Shown: positions 1-6,357, counted from the stretch's first letter. The stretch is 18,697 nt of DNA from an uncultured Lachnospiraceae bacterium (GCA_947564305.1 CANOBT010000107.1:1-18697), one strand, 5' to 3'. Notes: generated by a model not told the origin, from the letters alone. A program made the numbers and translations.

Positions 1-1
1 T

Positions 2-127
2 TACAATGGTCAAACAGCAGCAATAATTAACTCTCAAACTAATAAAATAGAATCGCCGCCTTCTATGGTAGTCACATTAAATGGATATAGTGACTTTATA
101 AGACTACTATTAAATAAATTAAATTAA
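2..127 (+). CDS. 3' end of an unidentified gene entering from the left edge
   Basis: An open frame runs from the first bases of the window to a TAA at 125-127 and gives the last 41 residues of a protein ending in FIRLLLNKLN. No start codon with a ribosome site is visible, so the gene must begin outside the window. The tail has no motif I recognise. It is the only plus-strand coding candidate in the mobile-element part of the window and points toward the minus-strand gene ending at 319. Because the region is AT-rich and the frame short, it could also be a chance open frame. Confidence 0.4.
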   Translation, partial: YNGQTAAIINSQTNKIESPPSMVVTLNGYSDFIRLLLNKLN

Positions 128-267
128 TTTATCTATTTTTTAGTACTCTATTAAAGAATTGACAGATGTACTCAAAATTCTATTTGCCATAAATTTAGAA
201 CAATTTGATTTATAATTTATGTAAATTAACAATAGCTTCCCGAAGTTTATCCTACATTCTTTAATTC

Positions 268-296
268 TCACTTTGCGACACGATGTCGCAAAGTGA
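268..296. promoter_or_regulatory. 13-bp perfect inverted repeat (dyad copy 1)
   Basis: The arms TCACTTTGCGACA and TGTCGCAAAGTGA are perfectly complementary around a CGA spacer. A near copy in the opposite orientation is at 2166-2190, next to the XRE regulator gene. This copy lies in the gap between the converging gene ends at 127 and 319. It could be a repressor-binding site, a terminator for the plus-strand gene (ATTTTAT follows the stem), or a recombination or maintenance site. Confidence 0.6.
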
Positions 297-318
297 ATTT
301 TATATCTTCAAAAAATAA

Positions 319-756
319 CTATTCATCTTTCCGCATAATCCGACTTAAATAATTCAATATTCTTTTCCGACGATTCAATATAGTTCTCCTGCTGCATTCA
401 AAAATCCGTGCTGTTTCTGTTACTGTCGTATCTCTAAAATAAAGCATTTCAATCAATCTAAAATCTTCCGGTGACAGGCTTTTTAAACTCTCATTCAATC
501 TTTCCATGCAGAGCTTTTGCAAAATTATTTCCTCAACGCTTTTTCCTACAGCAATAGATATTTCATGAGTCTCTTTCTTTTCCTCTAACTCATTCAAACT
601 ACATACCCCTTGCTTTTTATCACATTCCATCTGATACCGCTCTCTGCGTTTTGACTGATGCCATTCCAGGTAGATCTCCCGACTTACTTCCACAAGAGAA
701 CCATCCGCCACACGAAGCACATACCGCTCCCGTTCTTTTGGCTTTTTACCTCGCAT
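319..756 (-). CDS. Sigma-70 region 4-like HTH protein (mobile-element regulator), 145 aa
   Basis: The C-terminal half (about residues 94-140) reads as a sigma-70 region 4 helix-turn-helix: LSPEDFRLIEMLYF, then TVTETARIFECSRRTILNRR. The N-terminal part contains a YVLRVADGSLVEVSREIYLEW segment that I associate with sigma-like regulators of Firmicute integrative elements. There is no region 2, so it is probably a transcriptional regulator or minimal sigma-like factor and not a full sigma factor. I chose the ATG at 756 because GGAAAGG lies about 8-9 nt upstream; an ATG at 762 is the alternative. It overlaps the end of the preceding gene (stop at 746) by 11 bp, which implies translational coupling. 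The function is inferred from the domain only. Confidence 0.75.
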   Translation of the reverse strand: MRGKKPKERERYVLRVADGSLVEVSREIYLEWHQSKRRERYQMECDKKQGVCSLNELEEKKETHEISIAVGKSVEEIILQKLCMERLNESLKSLSPEDFRLIEMLYFRDTTVTETARIFECSRRTILNRRKRILNYLSRIMRKDE

Positions 757-1435
757 TTCCATTTTCCTTTCCAGTTTCAAGATAATTCTCTCGTTTCTGT
801 TCCGAATACAAGTCAATAGTAAGATTGCAAGTCCGATATTTTCTCCGGATTCTGCGGATTGCCCTGAAAAGAATCAACGAAACTGCCGGATCACTAATCC
901 CTAATTCTTCCGCTATCTCTTTCTGCGTCTTTTCCTGAAGGAAATACTTTTTGACTATCTCCCTCTGCCTACCTGTTAAAGATTGCAATACTTCATCTAC
1001 CATCTTCCGCTCATCCAAGTGCTCCAATATAGATTCTATCAATCCATCCTCCACAGCCCATTTATCAGATACCAGGTCACGGGAAACGTTCCATCTCCGT
1101 TCCTTTTCATCCTGGTTCCGTTTCAGGCGATCTTCTCCCTCCAACATAAGCCGGAGACCCCATTTCTCATTTTCAAAAAACTGCTCCGCTAAGCACACCA
1201 CATTCTTACCAGACATATACACATATTCCTTGCATAAATATAACGGAAATACCGTAGAGTGCCTGCCTACCCTGTAAAGCACATAACCATTCCGGTATAC
1301 GCAAATCTCTGTATCCTCGCCCAACTCTTCTTTTTCTATCAATCTGCCGGACTCACGAAGTTGTCTTGCTGTAGGTGTTTTTTCATCAAATCCAGGTATA
1401 TCGACCTCTTTTTTTAATTCCTGCAATGTCAGCAT
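746..1435 (-). CDS. Sigma-70 region 4 domain protein, 229 aa
   Basis: Residues about 150-200 form a clear region 4 / LuxR-like helix-turn-helix: LTGRQREIVKKYFLQ, then TQKEIAEELGISDPAVSLI and a basic tail with RAIRRIRRKY. The first 140 residues do not match a sigma region 2 that I can see; they include an aromatic-rich stretch (YVLYRVGRHSTVFPLYL) of unknown role. It is transcribed with the next gene, which starts inside its last codons, so the element encodes two sigma4-type proteins in tandem. The start ATG at 1435 is preceded only by a weak GGCGG, and that sits next to a stem-loop (CCCG/CGGG and CCTA/TAGG arms, 1452-1472), so translation may be limited by RNA structure. Confidence 0.75.
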   Translation of the reverse strand: MLTLQELKKEVDIPGFDEKTPTARQLRESGRLIEKEELGEDTEICVYRNGYVLYRVGRHSTVFPLYLCKEYVYMSGKNVVCLAEQFFENEKWGLRLMLEGEDRLKRNQDEKERRWNVSRDLVSDKWAVEDGLIESILEHLDERKMVDEVLQSLTGRQREIVKKYFLQEKTQKEIAEELGISDPAVSLILFRAIRRIRRKYRTCNLTIDLYSEQKRENYLETGKENGNAR

Positions 1436-1462
1436 CTATGACCGCCTTCCCGCCTATGTAGG

Positions 1463-1717
1463 CTACGGGCGGCCTCGAAGGTTTAGCATCACAGAATCAC
1501 GACCCCAACATAAATGGCAGTAAAAATCAGCTTCCAATCCACCCGTTTTTTTTAACGGAAACCAGAAGTTCCTTTTACTGCCATTTCCAAAATTCTTAAC
1601 AATTAGCTTTTTCGCCAAACAATCCTTTTCTTTATTTCCCCCTTTCGTCTCACCTGCAACATATTTCCTGTAACTGTCATCCTTCGATAAATATAGTTTA
1701 GCAATCCAGATATCCAT
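1463..1717 (-). CDS. Hypothetical protein, 84 aa, in a structured region
   Basis: The 84-codon frame starts at an ATG preceded by GGAGGT, a strong ribosome site with tight spacing. I do not recognise the product. It is basic in the middle and has a Cys/His/Trp-rich segment near the end (FYCHLCWGRD). It lies between the XRE gene and the sigma-like pair on the same strand, and the dyads at 1723-1768 cover its ribosome site. The DNA also holds a 14-bp perfect inverted repeat (1512-1525 / 1573-1586), so the region may act mainly as structured RNA. A real small protein is somewhat more likely than not. Confidence 0.45.
   Translation of the reverse strand: MDIWIAKLYLSKDDSYRKYVAGETKGGNKEKDCLAKKLIVKNFGNGSKRNFWFPLKKTGGLEADFYCHLCWGRDSVMLNLRGRP
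1512..1586. repeat. Long-range 14-bp perfect inverted repeat with nested hairpin
   Basis: AAATGGCAGTAAAA at 1512-1525 is exactly complementary to TTTTACTGCCATTT at 1573-1586. Inside the loop, CCGTT (1543-1547) and AACGG (1554-1558) form a second stem. On the coding (minus) strand this gives a two-tier stem-loop within the 84-codon frame. It could be an RNA structure or the remnant of a small palindromic repeat. Confidence 0.6.
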
Positions 1718-1722
1718 TTACC

Positions 1723-1768
1723 TCCACAAATATGTGGAGATTTTGAAAATATCCACCATATTTGTGGA
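1723..1768. promoter_or_regulatory. Paired dyads TCCACA-N4-TGTGGA and TCCAC-N7-GTGGA
   Basis: TCCACAAATATGTGGA (1723-1738) and TCCACCATATTTGTGGA (1752-1768) are each dyads, and they share an 11-bp half (TCCACAAATAT) in inverted orientation. They lie between the XRE gene (ends 1773) and the 84-codon ORF (starts 1717), and the first covers the ORF's GGAGG ribosome site. A tandem operator for a dimeric repressor is plausible, and so is a hairpin hiding the ribosome site. Confidence 0.5.
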
Positions 1769-1772
1769 ATCT

Positions 1773-2129
1773 TCATTTGCACTGCTGCAGTTCCTCTACT
1801 AATGTCCCCATTGTCCTTAATACTACTGTCTGCTCTCGCTGTTTCAAATGCTGAATACGGAAGAACATCTCACGGCACTGTACATCTTTCTCTGACATAA
1901 AACCAGTTACTCCAAGCAGCTCGTTTGCGTCCATGCCAAATATTTTCAACAGCTTTATAAACGTCTCAATGGACATTGCCGATTGCCCTCCTTCAATACG
2001 GCTGACAGTATTTATACTGATCTCCGCTTTCTCCGCAACCATCTCCTGTGACATCTTCATTTCCTGTCTCCGGTCACGAATACGGTTCCCTAATTCTATT
2101 AAATTCTGTGATATTGCACGTTTCTCCAA
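1773..2129 (-). CDS. XRE-family helix-turn-helix transcriptional regulator, 118 aa
   Basis: The N-terminal half is a typical HTH_3 (Cro/C1) domain: LIELGNRIRDRRQEMKMSQE, then AEKAEISINTVSRIEGGQS and IETFIKLLKIFGMDANELLG (about residues 9-67). The C-terminal tail is short and probably mediates dimerisation. I chose a TTG start at 2129 because AGGAAGGAAG lies about 5 nt upstream. An upstream ATG in frame falls inside the palindrome at 2166-2190 and has a badly spaced ribosome site. With the TTG start the palindrome is in the 5' region, as expected for an autoregulated repressor. A terminator at 2236-2259 separates the gene from the replication operon. It probably controls element maintenance or excision genes; the target is inferred. 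Confidence 0.85.
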   Translation of the reverse strand: MEKRAISQNLIELGNRIRDRRQEMKMSQEMVAEKAEISINTVSRIEGGQSAMSIETFIKLLKIFGMDANELLGVTGFMSEKDVQCREMFFRIQHLKQREQTVVLRTMGTLVEELQQCK

Positions 2130-2165
2130 TATAACTTCCTTCCTGGTACATACGTCCCTCCCGTT

Positions 2166-2190
2166 ACTTTGCGACATCGTGTCGTAAAGT
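2166..2190. promoter_or_regulatory. Palindromic operator candidate upstream of the XRE gene (dyad copy 2)
   Basis: ACTTTGCGACA and TGTCGTAAAGT flank a TCG spacer with one mismatch between the arms. Nineteen consecutive bases are identical to the reverse complement of the dyad at 268-296. Its place, about 40-60 nt upstream of the chosen TTG start, fits an operator for the XRE protein, although no binding data exist here. Confidence 0.55.
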
Positions 2191-2235
2191 TCCCTCCGGC
2201 ACTTCACGTTCGTATGCCAAAAACACCAGTAAAAC

Positions 2236-2259
2236 AAAAAAACAGCCGTTCTTAGCTGT
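2236..2259 (-). terminator. Intrinsic terminator after the replication/partition operon
   Basis: On the minus strand ACAGC-(8 nt)-GCTGT is followed by a run of seven T and further T-rich sequence. It lies about 75 bp after the DUF6050-like gene (ends 2335) and before the XRE gene. The stem is short (5 bp) but the T-tract is good. Confidence 0.6.
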
Positions 2260-2334
2260 CTTTATAAATTACATTATTCTCATTTCTGATTTTGCTACTG
2301 CACTTATTATCCTGAATCAACTTCTAAATCCTGT

Positions 2335-2679
2335 TTACCTTGCCGCTTTTCTTTGCATCAAATATTTTATCCCCGCAAACAATCCCTTCACCAAATATAC
2401 GATTGCCCCGCCAAGCCGCCATAGAATCACTCCCATTCCAATCACACTGCCAATCAGCAGATTAACAGCAAGCACCCCCATGGCTCCTCCAAGATCATAT
2501 CCCTTCGGAATCATCCATAAAAACATCCTGTGTATGCCGAATGGGATTCCCATAAAGAACCACAGCTTCAAGTAATCACACGCTCCGTTTTCCATGCAAA
2601 GCGGCTTAAACAGTATTGCCAAAGCCATGACTGATACCACTGGAAATACTACGCATTTTACAAATTTTCCTGTCTCCAT
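2335..2679 (-). CDS. DUF6050-like integral membrane protein, 114 aa
   Basis: This small hydrophobic protein has about three predicted membrane segments: near residues 7-25, about 39-57, and about 63-100 (possibly two). The conserved-looking core includes FKPLCMENGACDYLKLWFF and GIPFGIHRMFLWMIPKGYD. From memory this pattern matches the DUF6050 family, found in Firmicute integrative elements next to replication genes; I cannot run a search. No function is known. The start has a GGAGG ribosome site 5 nt upstream. It is the last gene before the terminator at 2236-2259 and is 67 bp downstream of repA, so it is likely part of the same transcript. Confidence 0.65.
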   Translation of the reverse strand: METGKFVKCVVFPVVSVMALAILFKPLCMENGACDYLKLWFFMGIPFGIHRMFLWMIPKGYDLGGAMGVLAVNLLIGSVIGMGVILWRLGGAIVYLVKGLFAGIKYLMQRKAAR

Positions 2680-2746
2680 AATTTCCTCCTTTTCTACGCT
2701 CTGTCTTTATCCTGAATCCAACAAAATTGTCTTTTAAAAAGCCACA

Positions 2747-3847
2747 TCAATAACGCCCTCTATCCTCCCCATACAGATCATGGTTCACTTCTGACGCATA
2801 ATAATTTTTCATCGTCAATGTGGCATTATACAGAGCTGTCAGCAGATAAGACTTGATATTGACCACTTTATTTGTATTTGACTTCAGGCAGGTTAAAACA
2901 TACTCTATATGCATCTGATTCAACTTCATGAATCGGTTCTTAACAACCGCAATTGGCTTTTCTACTCCCGCAATCCGTATTGTGCTGTAATCCGGCATCA
3001 TCATGACCTCCACGATCAATTCCACCAATTCGTCCACTTCCTCTGTTCTGTAATGGCATGAATCCTGAAAGCACTTGTAAGAAATTCGTTCCCTGATAAC
3101 ATCCCTGTATGCTTCCATTTCCTCAATCGCATCCGGAACTGCCGCAGGGATAGGTTGAGTGGATTGGATAGGAGCAGGATAGATTGATAGAGATATATCT
3201 GATTCCGTCTCGTTTAGATCTGTCTTACTATATTCTGTTTCACTACTCTCAGTATTACTAAAATCAGTATTATTAATATTAGTATTATTAGAGTATGATT
3301 TTGGAACTTCTTGAAGTCTATTTTCCATACTTCCAGAAGTTTGATTTTCATACTCCTTGAAGTATGATTTTGGGACTTCTTGAAGTTCGCTTTTCATACT
3401 TCTTGAAGTATGATTTTCATACTTCTGCGTATTTTCAGCGTTTTCCGGCACTTTTTCCTCGTTTTCGGGATCTGCGGACTCTCTTATGATAAAATTCTTA
3501 ACGTAAATTACATTTGGTTTTCCTAATCCCAGGCGCTTTTTCTCTATCAGCCCGATCCCTTTTTCCGCATCAAGCTCCGCCAGATTCTTAATTGCTTTCT
3601 GTCTGCTGCAGTTTAAAAACTCCATGACATCCTCTACCGTAAAAATGATATATACCCTGTCTTGTTCATCAAGCCATCTGTTTTTAATGCTAAGGCTCAT
3701 ACGGTCTAATAATAGACCGTACAGCACCTTCGCTTCGCAGGAAAGGGATTTAAAGCAGTCAGAAGTAAACAGCACCTTTGGAATCCGATAAAATGTATAC
3801 TGATCCGCTTCCATTCCCCGGTAATAATCAAACTGTATCTCCTGCAT
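2747..3847 (-). CDS. repA: Replication initiator protein RepA (RepA_N family), 366 aa
   Basis: The N-terminal ~120 residues match the RepA_N replication-initiator domain: QFDYYRGMEADQYTFYRIPK, then SCEAKVLYGLLLDRMSLS, and a winged-helix-like segment with FTVEDVMEFLNCSRQKAIKNL and GLGKPNVIYVKNF. It should bind the origin and recruit the host replisome for theta replication of a plasmid or an excised element. The middle (about residues 143-220) is low-complexity: two 23-residue repeats (YENHTS and YENQTS copies, each with LQEVPKSY), then xxxT[DEN] pentapeptides. This mirrors DNA repeats that probably form the origin. A conserved C-terminal domain follows. I chose the ATG at 3847 because GGGAGGAAG lies 5 nt upstream. 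It overlaps the parB end by 20 bp, so the two are translationally coupled. Confidence 0.88.
   Translation of the reverse strand: MQEIQFDYYRGMEADQYTFYRIPKVLFTSDCFKSLSCEAKVLYGLLLDRMSLSIKNRWLDEQDRVYIIFTVEDVMEFLNCSRQKAIKNLAELDAEKGIGLIEKKRLGLGKPNVIYVKNFIIRESADPENEEKVPENAENTQKYENHTSRSMKSELQEVPKSYFKEYENQTSGSMENRLQEVPKSYSNNTNINNTDFSNTESSETEYSKTDLNETESDISLSIYPAPIQSTQPIPAAVPDAIEEMEAYRDVIRERISYKCFQDSCHYRTEEVDELVELIVEVMMMPDYSTIRIAGVEKPIAVVKNRFMKLNQMHIEYVLTCLKSNTNKVVNIKSYLLTALYNATLTMKNYYASEVNHDLYGEDRGRY
3207..3296. repeat. Six 15-bp direct repeats, AT-rich toward the iterons
   Basis: Units beginning with GTNT start at 3207, 3222, 3237, 3252, 3267 and 3282, an exact 15-bp period. The last three (GTATTACTA, GTATTATTA, GTATTATTA) are almost pure A+T. 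In repA they encode pentapeptides of the xxxT[DEN] type. Lying directly beside the iterons, the AT-rich end could serve as the DNA-unwinding element of an in-gene origin. Confidence 0.7.
3294..3430. repeat. Six 23-bp iterons inside repA: candidate replication origin
   Basis: Copies of the 12-bp palindrome ACTTCTTGAAGT start at 3306, 3329 (ACTTCCAGAAGT), 3352 (ACTCCTTGAAGT), 3375 and 3398, with a half copy at 3421, always 23 bp apart. Each is preceded by a variant of TATGATTTTCAT or TTTTGGGA. Because 23 is not a multiple of 3, three iterons encode one 23-residue repeat, seen twice in RepA. Spacing is conserved more strictly than the protein needs, which argues for a DNA function. RepA_N plasmids such as pAD1 and pSK41 are known to have origins inside rep. 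Confidence 0.8.
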
Positions 3848-4730
3848 CTGTTCTTCCTCCCTCTTTCTGCTTCCATTCCTCCAGAAGTGTATAAATGACA
3901 TCCTCTATCTGTTCCTTCGAGTATTCCGTTGGAAAATAGTTTCGGATTTTCTTCGCAGAAATCGTCACGTTTACATTCTCTTTTTCTTTTCTGACCAGGA
4001 CAGCGTATACCTGTCCTTCATTTAGTTCCGCTGCCTCACTCAATGCCCTGATCTGCTCAGCCTGCGCTTTTGACGGAAATATACTGCTATTCTCAATAGC
4101 CGCCACAATCCATGCCTGTTCTTCTGTTTTCAGATACGACAGCCTTTCCCCCACGATTATCGGTATTTTATTTTCATCTACATAATCCAATAATTCCTGC
4201 ACCAATTCCGAAAGCCGTATATACCGCTGAACCGTCCTTCCGCTGTCTCCGGCGGCTTCCCCGATGGCATCCACCGTATGCTTGTCCCCCTTACTTCCCT
4301 GGTGCTTCATTGCGTCATATTTCATCCGGTACGCTTTTGCCTTTTCACTTGGCAGAATATCCTCTCTTTGGATATTCGTATCCACCATGATTATTGTCGA
4401 TTCATCATCATTCAGGTTTCGGATGATGACAGGCATTTCCTCCAGTCCGGCCAGTTCACTTGCCCGCCATCTTCTATGTCCCGCAATCACTTCATATCCG
4501 CTTTCAGGATGCGGCCGGACAATTCCCGGCACCAACACACCAAACTTCTTTACACTTTCCACTGTTTCCTGCATTTTTTCATCATCCATCACCCGAAATG
4601 GATGGTCTCTGAAAGTATGTAGCTGACTAAGCGGAACGAACGTCACCTTTTCCCCTGAACCGGATTCTTCTGCACCAAACAGATCCTCAAAAGATGTCAG
4701 CTTTACTTTCTGCGCACTCTTACCTTTCAT
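3828..4730 (-). CDS. parB: ParB/Spo0J-family partition protein, 300 aa
   Basis: The N-terminal ParB nuclease-like (CTP-binding) domain is clear: VTFVPLSQLHTFRDHPFRV, VESVKKFGVLVPGIVRP, and GYEVIAGHRRWRASELAG, which carries the family GHRR motif (about residues 90-105). A central HTH (IGEAAGDSGRTVQRYIRLSE, about 155-178) should recognise a parS site. The C-terminal part is element-specific. It is expected to load on parS and work with ParA to segregate the replicating element. The ATG at 4730 has AGGAGG 9 nt upstream; a TTG at 4736 is possible but too close to it. The start overlaps the parA end by 11 bp and the end overlaps repA, giving a coupled parA-parB-repA unit. No parS was identified. 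Confidence 0.9.
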   Translation of the reverse strand: MKGKSAQKVKLTSFEDLFGAEESGSGEKVTFVPLSQLHTFRDHPFRVMDDEKMQETVESVKKFGVLVPGIVRPHPESGYEVIAGHRRWRASELAGLEEMPVIIRNLNDDESTIIMVDTNIQREDILPSEKAKAYRMKYDAMKHQGSKGDKHTVDAIGEAAGDSGRTVQRYIRLSELVQELLDYVDENKIPIIVGERLSYLKTEEQAWIVAAIENSSIFPSKAQAEQIRALSEAAELNEGQVYAVLVRKEKENVNVTISAKKIRNYFPTEYSKEQIEDVIYTLLEEWKQKEGGRTDAGDTV

Positions 4731-5505
4731 CCTCAAGCACCTCCTGTGTCAGTGAAAAATATCCGCCTGCTACAATCCCCTTCGGATCATGGAGATAAAT
4801 GCTTTTCCCCTCTGCCGTAGTCTCCGCCGCTCTTACAGATAAAGGAATGCAGTTTTCAAAAATGTGTACCTTATCTCCATATACTTCCCGTATTTGCATG
4901 GATATATCTCTTGCAAAATTGGTTCTGCGGTCTACCTTTGTCAACAAAATTCCCATAATATCAAGCTTCGGATTCAGCTTTCTACGCACCCTTCCGATTG
5001 TCTTTATCAACTGCTGCAAGCCTTTGACCGGAAGATATGCCGCCTCGACCGGGATTAATACGCTGTCAGCCGCTACAAGGGCATTGATTGTGATCATTCC
5101 CAAGGAAGGCATACAATCTATCAATATAAAGTCATACTGCCCTTCTAATTCATTCAAATACTGCCGAAGCACCATTTCCCGGCTCATCACATTTACCAGA
5201 GCTGTTTCTAATCCTGCCAACTCAATATTTGCCGGAATAAAATCAATCCCCTCTGTATGATGAATGATTCCTTCTCCTGGTTCTATCTCCTCGTCATTGA
5301 TGATCTTTTCCATGATATTTACGAGAGTGACATCCAGTTCATCCGGCTCCTGTACTCCTAAGCTCACAGCCATACTCCCCTGAGCATCCGCTTCCACCAG
5401 AAGCACCTTTTTTCCTTCCCTTGCAAGTCCGATTCCTAAGTTTACACATGTCGTTGTTTTTCCGACTCCACCTTTTTGATTTGCGATTGCAATGACTCTG
5501 CACAT
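4720..5505 (-). CDS. parA: ParA/Soj-family partition ATPase, 261 aa
   Basis: A deviant Walker A motif KGGVGKTTT is at residues 11-19, a switch I-like VLLVEADAQGS at 34-44, and a Walker B-like FILIDCMPSLG near 130. These are the hallmarks of ParA/MinD P-loop ATPases. Length and C-terminal sequence (LTKVDRRTNFARDI, then FENCIPLSVRAAE) fit chromosomal-type Soj without an N-terminal HTH. It should bind DNA non-specifically in the ATP state and move ParB-bound element copies. The ATG at 5505 is preceded by AGGAGG with 9-nt spacing. It lies 18 bp after the DUF3970-like gene and overlaps parB, so it is in the same operon. The usual DDPQ of switch I is EADAQ here, a mild variation. Confidence 0.93.
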   Translation of the reverse strand: MCRVIAIANQKGGVGKTTTCVNLGIGLAREGKKVLLVEADAQGSMAVSLGVQEPDELDVTLVNIMEKIINDEEIEPGEGIIHHTEGIDFIPANIELAGLETALVNVMSREMVLRQYLNELEGQYDFILIDCMPSLGMITINALVAADSVLIPVEAAYLPVKGLQQLIKTIGRVRRKLNPKLDIMGILLTKVDRRTNFARDISMQIREVYGDKVHIFENCIPLSVRAAETTAEGKSIYLHDPKGIVAGGYFSLTQEVLEDER

Positions 5506-5523
5506 ATATACTTTCCTCCTAAT

Positions 5524-5691
5524 CTACTTTTCCGCTTTCTCCACTTCCGCATATACACGGAAATATTTGTTTGTTCCCTTATTTGCAAATGGCTTCGACA
5601 TCCCCTGCAGACAGATTTCCTCATGCTGCTCCAGAAGTCTCTCAAACCATCGAATATCCCTGATTGTTCCCTGTAGCCTGATCTTTAACAT
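5524..5691 (-). CDS. DUF3970-like small protein, 55 aa
   Basis: A 55-residue protein begins MLKIRLQGTIRDIRWFERLL and ends with a beta-strand-like KYFRVYAEVE, the layout I recall for the DUF3970 family (short proteins of Firmicute mobile elements). The ATG at 5691 has GGGAGG 6 nt upstream. A start 33 bases further upstream is in frame but lacks this ribosome site. It overlaps the end of the preceding gene by 50 bp and is followed 18 bp later by parA. The function is unknown; its place in the partition operon suggests a maintenance accessory role. Confidence 0.65.
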   Translation of the reverse strand: MLKIRLQGTIRDIRWFERLLEQHEEICLQGMSKPFANKGTNKYFRVYAEVEKAEK

Positions 5692-6148
5692 ACATATCCT
5701 CCCAATCAATATAATTGCATTCATCCGGATAACGTATTTTCACTGCCTCCCAGAAATACCGTGCGTAACCGCAGCAGAATAATTCCTCCACTGTATAGCA
5801 CTGGCACTCCTTCAACTGTTCTTCCGCATCCGTAATATCAAAGACGCTGGGTGTTCCATTGCAGTAGAGGTTAAACGCCATCCGTACAATTCTCATGCTT
5901 CCACTGGTCTGCCATCCTTCCTGCAGACACTTCGATTTCACATATCCCGTCTTAAAATCATAAATCCGATCCACGTTTTCTCTGGTATCGCTGTCAATCC
6001 CAAGGCAATATACCAACGCTTTGTGGTATGCATCATGGTATCTGCATTTCTGTAGGTACTCCATATAGAACTCTCTATGCTTCTGATTTTTGAAAGTAAT
6101 TGTGCAGGTATTTTCTTTTACTGCTCCTGTCGCTGTGTTTGTTCCCAT
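5642..6148 (-). CDS. DUF6075-like protein, 168 aa
   Basis: A soluble protein with the core FYMEYLQKCRYHDAYHKALVY, then LGIDSDTRENVDRIYDF, GWQTSGSMRIVRMAFNLY and VEELFCCGYARYFWEAVKIRYP. From memory this matches the DUF6075 family carried by Firmicute integrative elements; the biochemical role is unknown. The ATG at 6148 has GGAGG with 7-nt spacing. It is the first full gene of the partition/replication operon and is preceded by a 490-bp structured leader. The last 50 bp overlap the next small gene, indicating coupling. Confidence 0.65.
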   Translation of the reverse strand: MGTNTATGAVKENTCTITFKNQKHREFYMEYLQKCRYHDAYHKALVYCLGIDSDTRENVDRIYDFKTGYVKSKCLQEGWQTSGSMRIVRMAFNLYCNGTPSVFDITDAEEQLKECQCYTVEELFCCGYARYFWEAVKIRYPDECNYIDWEDMYVKDQATGNNQGYSMV

Positions 6149-6170
6149 AGCTTATCCTCCATGTAATTAA

Positions 6171-6229
6171 TTGGGAGCTACACTCCCAAACCCTTGTGGA
6201 TTCGTGCTGCCGGTTACCCGGAAACCGGC
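6171..6229 (-). promoter_or_regulatory. Two leader hairpins before the partition operon
   Basis: TTGGGAG (6171-6177) pairs with CTCCCAA (6183-6189) around a 5-nt loop, and GCCGGTT (6209-6215) pairs with AACCGGC (6223-6229) around a 7-nt loop. Both lie between the 9-codon ORF and the first operon gene on the minus strand. Neither has a T-run, so they look like RNA leader structures or protein sites and not terminators. Confidence 0.5.
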
Positions 6230-6246
6230 TAACTGGCAACCCGAAT

Positions 6247-6276
6247 TTACTTCCTTATGCTACAGAGGCGTATCAT
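6247..6276 (-). CDS. Putative 9-codon leader peptide ORF
   Basis: An ATG at 6276 is preceded by AAGGAGGG at a 7-nt distance, an excellent ribosome site, and reads MIRLCSIRK before TAA. An in-frame ATG two codons earlier is too close to the ribosome site. It lies about 100 bp upstream of the DUF6075-like gene with two hairpins between, which resembles a translated leader controlling a downstream operon. No gene family can be assigned. Confidence 0.4.
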   Translation of the reverse strand: MIRLCSIRK

Positions 6277-6357
6277 CGACATTCCCTCCTTGAACGTCCA
6301 AACTATATATAAGACAATTCAGCTTCTGCTACTGCCTGTTCCTCCTATTTTCCGGGC

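Noticed and set aside
160..195. TTGACA at 160-165 as a promoter
   Set aside because: No acceptable -10 box is found at 16-18 bp and no gene starts downstream on that strand.
3294..3430. CRISPR-like array
   Set aside because: The 23-bp units are contiguous with no unique spacers and lie within the repA reading frame; no cas genes are in the window.
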